In this document: positions 50,708 to 58,979 of the stretch, one piece after another
Layout of the letters: every line of letters begins with the position of its first letter
How positions within the stretch are numbered: position 1 is the first letter of the stretch
From: Hyphomicrobium album
Lineage (GTDB): Bacteria; Pseudomonadota; Alphaproteobacteria; Rhizobiales; Hyphomicrobiaceae
Length of the DNA stretch: 64,000 nucleotides
NCBI RefSeq assembly: GCF_009708035.1
Contig: NZ_WMBQ01000002.1
Coordinates: 930,001-994,000 of the forward strand
Direction of reading: 5' to 3'
Program-made: the position numbers and the translations under genes
The notes under the pieces: generated by a model
What the model saw: only the letters and a program-made list of their open reading frames with translations
Told to the model about the DNA's origin: nothing
The model's database searches: none

Positions 50708-51871
50708 TTAGTCGCAGATTTTCTTAATCTTCCGCTCGGCCATGTCGACGTGGAAGTGATTGCGGTGCGCTTCGTTCGCCTCCGGCCCGAGGGTGGTGCC
50801 GAAGATGCGGCAGGCGGCCGCGTGGGCCTCGCGCAGGAAACGGGCGCGCGGTCCGTCCGGCGGCGTTGCTAATGCATCAGTGCTGAGCGGAGCCTTGGCG
50901 CCGGGTTGCTCGCCAACCGACCGCGGCTTCGCGGGCAGGCCGTTGTCGGCGGGGCCGCCAAGCCGGGCTGCAACCTGCTGCTTCTTGCTCCCTCCCGGGA
51001 GGATGACGGTGACCATGTCGACGCCGCGGGACCGCGTCGCTTTGACAGCGCCGGCCGCCGGCGTGCCGAGCGCGCTCGTCGCTGTGGTGGGAGCCCGACC
51101 GGCGCCGGTCTCGGACTTTGCATCTTTCAAGTTGGCGCGCTCGGCGTTGCCGGCCTCGGCCTGCGCCGCCGCCAATGCCTCCTGCTTGATCCTGGCGGCC
51201 TCGGCAGCCGCAATGATGTCCCGCTTGGTGGCGCCCCAGCCGTTGAGCACGGCCACCTGCTCGCCCCTGGCAGTGACGAAGCCGCGTATGTCGAGAGCAT
51301 CGACGTAGGCATGCTGGCTGAGCTTGCGGCCGACCCGCCCGAACGCCGTGCGGCACGAATAGTCGCTCATCACTTCGATCTCGGTGATCTTGGCGCCGAA
51401 CTGGCGCTGAGCGGCCCGCTGAAGGTCCTTGCTGATCCAGGTGTTAAGCGGCTGGAGCATCCCGCAGTTGATCAGCGCGGCGGGCTTGAACGTGACGTTG
51501 CCAAGACGGGAGACGCGAATGGGAGCAGGGGTGCCGCACAATCCCTCTTTGATGGGGGGCTCGTAAGCCAGCTGCACGTTGAGGCCTTTGACCGCTGCGG
51601 CGCATGCGGCCTTGGCGATATCGACCTCGGCCTGCGTCCAGGTCTCCGGCACAGGCGGGACGGGCGAGGCGGCGGCCGTCTTGCGTTCCGGCAGTGGCGG
51701 CACCATCAGCGGTTGTGCGGTGATCACGGCGCGATCCTTGCCGAGTGCGTGGCGCGCCTTTTCCATCTTTGAATCGGAGGGGACGGCCGTTTCGGCCGAC
51801 TGGGCTGGCGCGCAAGCCGCGAGCGCGCCGAGCGCAACCGCCAAGCCAAGTCCGAATCGCAGCATCGTCAC
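50708..51871 (-). CDS. Extensin-like family lipoprotein
   Basis: This encodes 387 residues. Lipobox LAAC near residue 17-20 (LGALAACAPAQ) suggests an outer-membrane lipoprotein. The domain typical of bacterial extensin-like proteins appears as GTPAPIRVSRLGNVTFKPAA, INCGMLQPLNTWI, EVMSDYSCRTAFG, LSQHAYVDALDIRGF and the C-terminal HRNHFHVDMA. The HAYVDALDI and NHFHVD parts resemble the zinc site of LAS-type peptidases. About 110 low-complexity residues (Ala/Gly/Pro/Lys) are inserted between these halves. Probably a cell-wall peptidase or structural protein. Confidence 0.8.
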   Translation of the reverse strand: MTMLRFGLGLAVALGALAACAPAQSAETAVPSDSKMEKARHALGKDRAVITAQPLMVPPLPERKTAAASPVPPVPETWTQAEVDIAKAACAAAVKGLNVQLAYEPPIKEGLCGTPAPIRVSRLGNVTFKPAALINCGMLQPLNTWISKDLQRAAQRQFGAKITEIEVMSDYSCRTAFGRVGRKLSQHAYVDALDIRGFVTARGEQVAVLNGWGATKRDIIAAAEAARIKQEALAAAQAEAGNAERANLKDAKSETGAGRAPTTATSALGTPAAGAVKATRSRGVDMVTVILPGGSKKQQVAARLGGPADNGLPAKPRSVGEQPGAKAPLSTDALATPPDGPRARFLREAHAAACRIFGTTLGPEANEAHRNHFHVDMAERKIKKICD

Positions 51872-52060
51872 ATCTCCACCTTCGGGAAAGTGCGGGGGAA
51901 TGGGGCCTTATCGGCCGGGATCTTGGGCGAATCAGCCCCGCAAGTTTCGTCGCAATCGGCCGCAGTGTATAGGTCCAAATCGGCCCGATTGATGATGCGG
52001 TGCGTCATGGTGCGGGCCTGGGGGCACAAAGCTGTGCAAGGCAATGCAACAGGAGCGTGG

Positions 52061-53161
52061 ATGACGGCCGACGGTTCCAGCGAACAGCCCGCCGACGAGG
52101 TCGTGATCGAGGTGCGAGGCTCGTGTCCGGTGATCACGCTCAACCGGCCTCGGGCGCTCAATGCCCTGACGACGGCTATGCGGGCGCAGCTCTCCGAGGC
52201 GTACCCTCGCTTTGCTCGCGAAGCGCAGACCTATTGCGTCGTCATCCAGTCATCGTCCGAGAAGGCTTTCTCTGTCGGCGGGGACGTGCGCGAGATGACC
52301 ACCTGGGGGCGCGAGGACCGCAAGCGGGCCCGCCGCGCGTTCGCCGACGAGTACGCCCTCAACTGGCTGCACGAGTGCTTCTCCAAGCCGACCATTTCCC
52401 TGATCGACGGGCCGGTCATGGGCTCGGGCGTGGGCATCACCCTGTTCGGCACCCATCGGGTCGCCGGCGAGCGGTACCGCTTTGCAATGCCGGAGACCGC
52501 CATCGGATTGTTCCCGGACGTCGGCACCGCCTGGACGCTGTCGCGCCTGCCCGGCAACGTCGGCATGTACCTCGGGCTCACGGGACGTTCGATTGGCGCG
52601 GCGGATGCCTACGCGCTGGGTCTACTGACACATTGCATTCCGGCCGCGCGCTACGAGGAGATCAAAACGGCGTTTGCCGACACGTGGCCCGTCGATACGA
52701 TCCTCGATGAGCGCCACGTCGATCCTGGCCCCGGCGAGCTTCCGTTCACGGTGCCGATCATCTCCCGCTGCTTTTCAGCGCCGACCGTCGAGGAGATCAT
52801 CGCGCGTCTACGAGCGGTGGGGGGGATTCACGGCGACTGGGCGCAGGGCGTGGTCGCCGATCTGGAGAAGCGTGCGCCGCTTTCGCTCAAAGTCACGCAT
52901 CGGCACATTCGCGATGCGCGGGCGCTCGACCTGCGGCAGACGCTGATCGTCGACTACCGCCTCGCCTGCCGCTTCCTCGACGGGAGCGACTTCTATGAAG
53001 GTGTGCGCGCCGCTCTGGTCGACAAGGATGGCAGCCCGAAGTGGCGCCCCGCAGCACTCGAAGACGTCACCCCTGCGATAGTCGAAGACTATTTTGCGCC
53101 GATGGGTGCAGAGGAGTTGACGCTCTTGACGCGCCAGGAAATGCAGGCGGCGCGCGTCTAG
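52061..53161 (+). CDS. 3-hydroxyisobutyryl-CoA hydrolase / enoyl-CoA hydratase family protein
   Basis: This encodes 366 residues. The crotonase fold is clear: PVITLNRPRALNALTTAM, VIQSSSEKAFSVGGDVREM (oxyanion Gly), ISLIDGPVMGSGVGITL, FAMPETAIGLFPDVGTAW, then the extra C-terminal part PLSLKVTHRHIRDA that marks the 3-hydroxyisobutyryl-CoA hydrolase branch. That enzyme acts in valine breakdown. A related acyl-CoA substrate is possible. ATG chosen by the site AGGAGCGTGG. Cytosolic. Confidence 0.9.
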   Translation: MTADGSSEQPADEVVIEVRGSCPVITLNRPRALNALTTAMRAQLSEAYPRFAREAQTYCVVIQSSSEKAFSVGGDVREMTTWGREDRKRARRAFADEYALNWLHECFSKPTISLIDGPVMGSGVGITLFGTHRVAGERYRFAMPETAIGLFPDVGTAWTLSRLPGNVGMYLGLTGRSIGAADAYALGLLTHCIPAARYEEIKTAFADTWPVDTILDERHVDPGPGELPFTVPIISRCFSAPTVEEIIARLRAVGGIHGDWAQGVVADLEKRAPLSLKVTHRHIRDARALDLRQTLIVDYRLACRFLDGSDFYEGVRAALVDKDGSPKWRPAALEDVTPAIVEDYFAPMGAEELTLLTRQEMQAARV

Positions 53162-53331
53162 TTATGCTCGCTCCGTGCATGCAGCAGCGTGAATGAAGCG
53201 TTTCGCCGACACCCCGATACTATTCATTTACTATGGGTATTTAGGTGACTTTTAGTTTTATGCCTTACCTCTTGGGCTAACCCGGACAAAACAAAAAACC
53301 CGGGACCGGCGTCAAACAGTGTGAGGCAGTT

Positions 53332-53841
53332 ATGAGTGTTGCGCTCGACGTAGCGCGCCATCGTGCGCCAGGGCAATCCGACAGTTTCCGTTCCGAGTAC
53401 CTGCAAGCGTTGCGCCTTGTCGAACGGCTGCATCGTCTGCTGCTCGACGTGATCAAGGACGAGTTCGACCGCCTCGGCGGTGCCGACCTCAACAGCGTGC
53501 AAGCGCTGCTGCTCTACAATATCGGTGACAGCGAGCTGACCGCCGGCGAGCTCAAGACTCGCGGTTACTATCTCGGCTCGAACGTCTCCTACAATCTCAA
53601 GAAGCTCGTCGACATGGGCTACCTGCACTACAAGCGGTCGGAGACCGACCGTCGTAGCGTGCGCGTCAGCCTGACCGACAAGGGCAAGGAAGCTTGCGAG
53701 GTAGTGCAGAAGCTCTACCAGCGCCAGCTCGGCTCGGTCGAGACGGTGGGTGAGGTTTCGGAGGAAGATTTCCGTGGTCTCAACAAGGCGCTCGTCCGTC
53801 TCGAGCGCTTCTGGTCGGACCAGATCCGCTACCGGCTCTAA
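53332..53841 (+). CDS. ldtR: MarR-family regulator LdtR
   Basis: This encodes 169 residues. A winged-helix MarR protein with NSVQALLLYNIGDSELTAGELKTRGYYLGSNVSYNLKKLVDMG, of which I quote TAGELKTRGYYLGSNVSYNL, then the wing SETDRRSVRVSLTDKG. The identity as LdtR is supported by its gene pair: an L,D-transpeptidase gene follows, as described for LdtR and LdtP in Liberibacter and Sinorhizobium. LdtR answers small-molecule ligands to control wall remodelling and osmotic tolerance. A terminator follows at 53873. Confidence 0.88.
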   Translation: MSVALDVARHRAPGQSDSFRSEYLQALRLVERLHRLLLDVIKDEFDRLGGADLNSVQALLLYNIGDSELTAGELKTRGYYLGSNVSYNLKKLVDMGYLHYKRSETDRRSVRVSLTDKGKEACEVVQKLYQRQLGSVETVGEVSEEDFRGLNKALVRLERFWSDQIRYRL

Positions 53842-53872
53842 GCCGCAATTACCACCCACGCACTGGTCGCCT

Positions 53873-53903
53873 AAGGGGCCGCGGTTCGATCCGCGGTCCC
53901 TTT
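53873..53903 (+). terminator. Intrinsic terminator after ldtR
   Basis: AAGGGGCCGCGG at 53873-53884 pairs with CCGCGGTCCCTT at 53891-53902 (one G-U pair) around TTCGAT and is followed by TTTGTCGTTT. The GGTTCGATCC in the middle superficially resembles a tRNA T-loop but no tRNA is there. Confidence 0.7.
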
Positions 53904-54026
53904 GTCGTTTACCACCCCCAGCCAACCCACTGGGAATGCTTGCCTTGACCATAACCGGCGACGTACTTTCCGGGGGTGGGCACGTGCGGGCATTCAACGC
54001 CGTTTACATATGGACGGGAGGGCTGC

Positions 54027-55280
54027 GTGAGCTCTTGGGGTGATCGGACTGCCGTGCCGCTGGCCGGCGTGGTGCTCTTGCTCGGTGGTGCGCTGTCGCC
54101 ATCGACCGCTCAGATCAGCTTTGGGCCGGTCGGTGAGGGGCCATCTACCTACACCAGCGGCTATGACCGCAGCTTCATCCGCGAATGGCAGGCGAACCCA
54201 CCCAAGGGATATCCGACGCTGTCGAAGGCGAACTTGGCGCCGACCAAGGCGGCGATCGCGCGCTATGAGGAGATCGTCGCCAAGGGGGGCTTCCCTCTGG
54301 TGCCCGACGTCGAACTCGAGCCAGGAGCTTCGGACCCGGCGGTCGGCGTGCTCCGCCTTCGTTTGATGCGATCCGGCGACCTCACCGAGGAGTCGGGCTA
54401 TCCGGACCACTTCGGCTCCGACCTCGACGCGGCGGTGAAGCGCTTCCAAGCCTCCAACGGGTTGGCCCCGACCGGCATGGTCGACAAGCGGACCGTCGCC
54501 GCACTCAACGTGCCATCCGAGGTGCGCCTCGCGCAGCTCAAGACCAACTTCGAGCGGCTGACCGATCTCACCAAGATCGTCGCCAAGCGCTACGTGCTGG
54601 TGAACATTCCGGCCGCGCAGGTGGAGACCATCGAGAACAACGCCGTCGTCACGCGTCACTCCGGCGTCGTCGGCAAGCCCGATCGTCCGACGCCGCTCTT
54701 ACGTTCCACCATCACCGACCTCGCCTTCAATCCGATGTGGACGCTGCCGCCGACGGTGATCAAGGAGGACCTGATCCCCAAGGGCCGCGACATGCAGCAG
54801 AAGGGCGAGAGCGTGCTGGTGAAGTTCGGCATCGACGCCTACGAGGGCGGCAAGAAGCTGGATCCTCAATCGATCGATTGGTCGGGTGCGCAACCGACGC
54901 GGCTCTCGTATCGGCAGGCGCCGGGTAAGGAAAACCCGCTCGGATTCTTGAAAATCAATTTCGCCAATTCGAGCTCGGTCTACATGCACGACAGTCCGAA
55001 GGAGTCGCTCTTCGGGCGCAATTTCCGAGCTGCCAGCTCGGGATGTGTGCGCGTGCAAAACATCGAGCAGCTCGCCGCCTGGCTGCTGACCGGGCAGGGC
55101 ACCGCCGACCAGGTCGAGCACATCAAGGAAAGCGGCCAGACAAAAACCGTGCGCCTGAAAAAGCCCGTACCGCTCTATTTTGCTTATGTAACTGCGTGGG
55201 CGACCCCCGACGGCGTCATCCAATTCCGACCTGACATTTACCTAAAGGATGGGGTCGGAGAGGTCGCCGCGGCGTACTAA
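54027..55280 (+). CDS. ldtP: L,D-transpeptidase with peptidoglycan-binding domain
   Basis: This encodes 417 residues from a GTG at 54027 with GGGAGG just upstream. Signal peptide VPLAGVVLLLGGALSPSTA. Peptidoglycan-binding repeat LDAAVKRFQASNGLAPTGMVDKRTVAAL, of which I cite AVKRFQASNGLAPTG; then the YkuD catalytic domain with VYMHDSPKESLFGRNF and SSGCVRVQNIEQLAAWL, holding the His and Cys nucleophile. It makes 3-3 or Lpp-type cross-links in the periplasm. Regulated by LdtR, by analogy. It ends directly at the structured element 55281. Confidence 0.92.
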   Translation: MSSWGDRTAVPLAGVVLLLGGALSPSTAQISFGPVGEGPSTYTSGYDRSFIREWQANPPKGYPTLSKANLAPTKAAIARYEEIVAKGGFPLVPDVELEPGASDPAVGVLRLRLMRSGDLTEESGYPDHFGSDLDAAVKRFQASNGLAPTGMVDKRTVAALNVPSEVRLAQLKTNFERLTDLTKIVAKRYVLVNIPAAQVETIENNAVVTRHSGVVGKPDRPTPLLRSTITDLAFNPMWTLPPTVIKEDLIPKGRDMQQKGESVLVKFGIDAYEGGKKLDPQSIDWSGAQPTRLSYRQAPGKENPLGFLKINFANSSSVYMHDSPKESLFGRNFRAASSGCVRVQNIEQLAAWLLTGQGTADQVEHIKESGQTKTVRLKKPVPLYFAYVTAWATPDGVIQFRPDIYLKDGVGEVAAAY

Positions 55281-55372
55281 ATTGTCGCGCTGCACCGTTG
55301 ACCCGCATCAAGGTCGCAACCACCCGCATCGGCAAAATTCTTTGCTTCGGCCTTGATGGCCGGCGCGACAAT
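55281..55372 (+). other. Candidate structured element between ldtP and hemA
   Basis: ATTGTCGCGC (55281-55290, right after the ldtP stop) pairs perfectly with GCGCGACAAT (55363-55372). Inside, CATCAAGG (55306-55313) pairs with CCTTGATG (55351-55358), and a small inner GCAAA/TTTGC stem lies at 55333-55346. Three nested stems make a branch-like fold of 92 nt. It could be the ldtP 3' end or an RNA leader of hemA. No known RNA family recognised. Confidence 0.5.
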
Positions 55373-55388
55373 AGACACGTTGCTCGCG

Positions 55389-55410
55389 TTATCATGGCGG
55401 GCGATGATAA
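55389..55410. promoter_or_regulatory. Inverted repeat in the hemA promoter region
   Basis: TTATCAT (55389-55395) and ATGATAA (55404-55410) form a perfect 7-bp inverted repeat with an 8-nt GGCGGGCG centre, 41-62 nt before the hemA start. It could be an operator or a hairpin. No known binding motif recognised. Confidence 0.4.
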
Positions 55411-55450
55411 GAAAAAAGCGATAAGGGCCTAGGGGAGTGAAAGCGGGCTG

Positions 55451-56686
55451 ATGGACTACGCTAAGAAGTTCCGGGATGCGCTGGACACTGTCCATCGTGA
55501 AGGACGGTATCGCGTGTTCGCCGACGTCAAGCGTCGGCGCGGGGCGTACCCCTCGGCCGACCACTTCAACAAATCCGAAGCTGCCCGCCCCATCACCGTC
55601 TGGTGCTCGAACGACTACCTCGGCATGGGACAGCACCCGGCCGTTCTCGGCGCCATGCACGAGGCGATCGATTCCGTCGGCGCCGGCTCGGGCGGCACCC
55701 GCAACATCTCCGGCACCACGCACTATCACGTCGAGCTCGAGCACGAGCTGGCCGACCTGCACGGCAAGGAAGCCGCGCTGCTCTTCACCTCGGCCTATGT
55801 CGCCAACGACTCGACGCTCTCGACCTTGGTCCATCTACTTCCGGGCGCCGTCATCTTCTCCGACGAGAAGAACCATGCCTCGATGATCGCCGGCATCCGC
55901 CACGGAGGCGGACCGAAGCACATCTGGCGCCACAACGACATCGAGCACCTCGAGCAGCTCCTCAAGTCCTACGACCGCGCGACGCCGAAGATTATCGCCT
56001 TCGAGAGCGTCTACTCGATGGATGGCCACATCGCCCCCATCGCCGCGATCTGCGACCTGGCTGAGAAGTACGGCGCGCTGACCTATCTCGACGAGGTCCA
56101 CGCCGTCGGCCTCTACGGCCCGCGCGGCGGCGGTATCGCCGAGCGCGACGGCGTCATGCACCGGATCGACATCATCAACGGTACGCTCGCCAAGGGCTTC
56201 GGCGTGATGGGCGGCTACATCGCCGCCTCGCGCGACTGCTGCGACGCCATCCGCTCGTATGCGGCGGGCTTCATCTTCACCACCTCGCTGGCGCCCGCAC
56301 TGGCCGCCGGCGCCCTGGCCAGCATTCGCCATCTGAAGGCGAGCGGCGTGGAGCGCGCCCAGCTGCAGGAGCGGGCTACGGAAGTGAAAGAGCGCCTGAT
56401 CGCCGCCGGCATGCCGGTCGTCATGTCGCCGAGCCACATCGTGCCGGTGAGCATCGGCGATCCCGTCCACTGCAAGGCGGTGACGGATGCCTTGCTCGAG
56501 CACTATGCGATCTACGCGCAGCCCATCAATTATCCGACGGTTCCGCGCGGGACCGAGCGGCTCCGGCTGACGCCTTCGCCCGTGCACACACCGGCGCAGG
56601 TCGACGCCCTCATTGCGGCGATGAGCGAGCTTTGGGAGGCCTGCCCGCTGGCTCATGGACAGTACGTGCGGCTGGCGGCGGAATAG
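55451..56686 (+). CDS. hemA: 5-aminolevulinate synthase
   Basis: This encodes 411 residues. It joins glycine and succinyl-CoA to ALA with PLP, the first tetrapyrrole step in alphaproteobacteria. Features: [95 protein letters not shown], and the PLP lysine in [17 protein letters not shown]. Length is normal. The upstream region has two inverted repeats that may control it. Confidence 0.97.
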   Translation: MDYAKKFRDALDTVHREGRYRVFADVKRRRGAYPSADHFNKSEAARPITVWCSNDYLGMGQHPAVLGAMHEAIDSVGAGSGGTRNISGTTHYHVELEHELADLHGKEAALLFTSAYVANDSTLSTLVHLLPGAVIFSDEKNHASMIAGIRHGGGPKHIWRHNDIEHLEQLLKSYDRATPKIIAFESVYSMDGHIAPIAAICDLAEKYGALTYLDEVHAVGLYGPRGGGIAERDGVMHRIDIINGTLAKGFGVMGGYIAASRDCCDAIRSYAAGFIFTTSLAPALAAGALASIRHLKASGVERAQLQERATEVKERLIAAGMPVVMSPSHIVPVSIGDPVHCKAVTDALLEHYAIYAQPINYPTVPRGTERLRLTPSPVHTPAQVDALIAAMSELWEACPLAHGQYVRLAAE

Positions 56687-56781
56687 CTGCCCGCTGCGCT
56701 TCGGCGCACCCCGCAAAAATCGCTAGTTGGAAACCCCAATAAGCTGTACGGGTTGAGCCCGAAGCAGCGGGATCATACTAT

Positions 56782-56799
56782 GGCGGCAGGCTTGCCGCC
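56782..56799 (+). other. Short hairpin in the glyA leader
   Basis: GGCGGCA (56782-56788) pairs with TGCCGCC (56793-56799) around a 4-nt loop, about 60 nt before the glyA start codon. It lies in a 171-nt leader. It may be a simple leader hairpin. No known riboswitch recognised. Confidence 0.35.
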
Positions 56800-56857
56800 C
56801 GACCCGCGCTGGTCATACAACCTCATTCACCTGCCTGAGAACCAAGGACAAAAACCG

Positions 56858-58159
56858 ATGTTGAATGCGAAGGCCGAGCCCAGCTCGACGAGCGGCTTTT
56901 TCAACACCCGCCTGGCCGAGAGCGATCCGGAGATCGCGGACGCCATCGGTAAGGAGCTCGGCCGCCAGCAGCACGAGATCGAGCTGATCGCTTCGGAGAA
57001 CATCGTCTCCAAGGCCGTGCTCGAGGCTGCCGGCAGCGTGCTGACCAACAAGTACGCGGAAGGCTATCCGGGCCGCCGCTACTACGGCGGCTGCCAGTAC
57101 GTCGACATCGTCGAGCAGCTCGCGATCGACCGCGCCAAGAAGCTCTTCGGCTGCGGCTTTGCCAACGTGCAGCCGAACTCGGGCTCGCAGGCCAACCAAG
57201 GCGTGTTCAACGCGCTGGCGCAGCCGGGCGACACCATCCTCGGCCTCAGCCTCGCCGCCGGCGGCCATCTCACGCACGGCTCGCCCGTCAACCAGTCGGG
57301 CAAGTGGTTCAAGCCGGTGTCGTACATGGTGCGTCCCGATACGCACCGCGTCGACATGGACGAGGTCTATAAGCTCGCCCTCGAGCATCGCCCGCGCATC
57401 ATCATCGCCGGCGGCTCGGCCTATCCGCGCCAGTTCGAGTTCGCGGACTTCCGCGCCATCGCCAACGAGGTCGGCGCCATCCTGATGGTCGACATGGCGC
57501 ACTTTGCCGGCCTCGTCGCCGGCGGCCAGCATCCGAGCCCGTTCCCGCATGCACACGTCGTCACCACGACGACGCACAAGACCCTGCGTGGTCCGCGCGG
57601 CGGCATGATCCTCACCAACGACGAGGACATCGCCAAGAAGATCAACTCGGCGATCTTCCCCGGCATCCAGGGCGGCCCGCTGATGCACGTCATCGCCGCC
57701 AAGGCCGTGGCTTTCGGTGAGGCGCTGCGCCCGGACTTCAAGATCTACGCGAAGAATGTCATCGAGAACGCCAAGGCGATGGGCGAGGTGCTGGTGAACT
57801 CCGGTTTCGCGCTGGTCTCCGGCGGCACCGACACGCACCTCATCCTTCTCGACCTGCGGCCGAAGAAGCTCACCGGCAACATCTCCGAGAAGGCGATGGA
57901 GCGCGCCCACATCACCTGCAACAAGAACGGCGTGCCGTTCGATCCCGAGAAGCCGATGGTCACGTCAGGCGTGCGTCTCGGCGCTCCGGCCGGCACGACG
58001 CGCGGTTTCGGCGTCGCCGAGTTCCAAGAGATCGGCCGCTTGATCGCCGAGGTGCTGGACGGTCTCGCCAAGAACGGCGTCGAGGGCAACGGGGCCGTGG
58101 AAGAGAAGGTCAAGGCGCAGGCCATCGACCTCTGCAAGCGTTTTCCGATCTACTCCTGA
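56858..58159 (+). CDS. glyA: Serine hydroxymethyltransferase
   Basis: This encodes 433 residues from the ATG at 56858 ([13 protein letters not shown]), with AAGGAC upstream. The enzyme interconverts serine and glycine and supplies methylene-tetrahydrofolate; in serine-cycle methylotrophs it also takes in C1 units. Landmarks: [55 protein letters not shown], the PLP lysine in [16 protein letters not shown], and [19 protein letters not shown]. An in-frame upstream ATG (56753) lacks family similarity. Confidence 0.97.
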   Translation: MLNAKAEPSSTSGFFNTRLAESDPEIADAIGKELGRQQHEIELIASENIVSKAVLEAAGSVLTNKYAEGYPGRRYYGGCQYVDIVEQLAIDRAKKLFGCGFANVQPNSGSQANQGVFNALAQPGDTILGLSLAAGGHLTHGSPVNQSGKWFKPVSYMVRPDTHRVDMDEVYKLALEHRPRIIIAGGSAYPRQFEFADFRAIANEVGAILMVDMAHFAGLVAGGQHPSPFPHAHVVTTTTHKTLRGPRGGMILTNDEDIAKKINSAIFPGIQGGPLMHVIAAKAVAFGEALRPDFKIYAKNVIENAKAMGEVLVNSGFALVSGGTDTHLILLDLRPKKLTGNISEKAMERAHITCNKNGVPFDPEKPMVTSGVRLGAPAGTTRGFGVAEFQEIGRLIAEVLDGLAKNGVEGNGAVEEKVKAQAIDLCKRFPIYS

Positions 58160-58178
58160 TCCTCAGTTACGTACAACG

Positions 58179-58253
58179 CTAGTGTCCTGATCGCGAAATT
58201 CGTCTCAGTGTGCTGCGAGGTTGGAACGAATTTCGCGATCTGAAGGACACTAG
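58179..58253. repeat. CTAG-bounded bulged palindrome, element C
   Basis: 75 bp. CTAGTGTCCT (58179-58188) and GATCGCGAAATTCGT (58189-58203) pair with ACGAATTTCGCGATC (58226-58240) and AGGACACTAG (58244-58253), with a TGA bulge (58241-58243) on the right arm and a 22-nt loop. It begins 19 nt after the glyA stop. Same shape as element A. Confidence 0.9.
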
Positions 58254-58267
58254 CCAACTTGATCAAT

Positions 58268-58346
58268 CTAGTGTGATTCAGATCGAGAGGTCCGCTTCAC
58301 CACCCGGCCGAGCGCGATATAGCGGACATCTCGATCATCACACTAG
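58268..58346. repeat. CTAG-bounded bulged palindrome, element D
   Basis: 79 bp. CTAGTGTGAT (58268-58277), bulge TCA (58278-58280) and GATCGAGAGGTCCGCT (58281-58296) pair with AGCGGACATCTCGATC (58321-58336; one mismatch) and ATCACACTAG (58337-58346); loop 24 nt. It lies 14 nt after element C and faces it in inverted orientation, as B faces A. Confidence 0.88.
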
Positions 58347-58455
58347 AGGCGCGCTTGGGATATCCTGGGCGCGCCTCGTTGCTTCCGGTGTCCACGAACC
58401 GCTAATAATCGTCGACCGCGGCCAGTGCACGAGTCTGCGGGCACAGGAGGCACCG

Positions 58456-58977
58456 ATGCGCTGCCCGTATTGCGCCGGCGAAAACACGCAAGTGAAGGAT
58501 AGCCGCCCCACCGAGGAGAACGCCGCCATCCGGCGTCGGCGGATCTGTCCCGATTGCGGCGGTCGCTTCACGACCTTCGAGCGGGTGCAGCTGCGCGAGC
58601 TGCTGGTCGTCAAGCGCTCGGGGCGCAAGGTTCCCTTCGATCGCGACAAGCTCGTGCGCTCGGTGCAGATCGCCCTGCGTAAGCGCCCCATCGAGGATGA
58701 GCGGGTCGAGCGCATGGTCTCGGGTCTGGTGCGACAGCTCGAAAGCGCCGGCGAGAGCGAGGTCGCCTCGTCGACCATCGGCGGTCTCGTGATGGAGGCG
58801 CTGCGCGGCCTCGACCCCGTCGCCTACGTGCGCTTCGCCTCCGTCTACCGCGATTTCCGCGAGGCGGCCGACTTCCATGAGGTGCTGGGCGAGATTGCCG
58901 CCGAGCCTGCGAACGATGCGCCGCATATTGGTTTCGAGGGCTCCGTTGTGGAGACGGCGCCGCTCAAGAAACACTAG
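58456..58977 (+). CDS. nrdR: Transcriptional repressor NrdR
   Basis: This encodes 173 residues. A zinc ribbon ([20 protein letters not shown] and [17 protein letters not shown]) is followed by an ATP-cone ([34 protein letters not shown]). NrdR senses ATP/dATP and represses ribonucleotide reductase genes; nrdJ at 42937 is a probable target. The ribosome-binding site CAGGAGGCACCG fits. It is the first gene of the rib operon and its stop is 2 nt from the ribD start. Confidence 0.97.
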   Translation: MRCPYCAGENTQVKDSRPTEENAAIRRRRICPDCGGRFTTFERVQLRELLVVKRSGRKVPFDRDKLVRSVQIALRKRPIEDERVERMVSGLVRQLESAGESEVASSTIGGLVMEALRGLDPVAYVRFASVYRDFREAADFHEVLGEIAAEPANDAPHIGFEGSVVETAPLKKH

Positions 58978-58979
58978 CG

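Noticed and set aside
53873-53903. tRNA-like T-arm sequence GGTTCGATCC
   Set aside because: No acceptor, D or anticodon arms around it. The symmetry with flanking GGG/CCC and the T-run make it an intrinsic terminator.
58347-58979. FMN riboswitch in front of the riboflavin genes
   Set aside because: ribD starts 2 nt after nrdR and no RFN-type sequence is present upstream of nrdR or within the operon.
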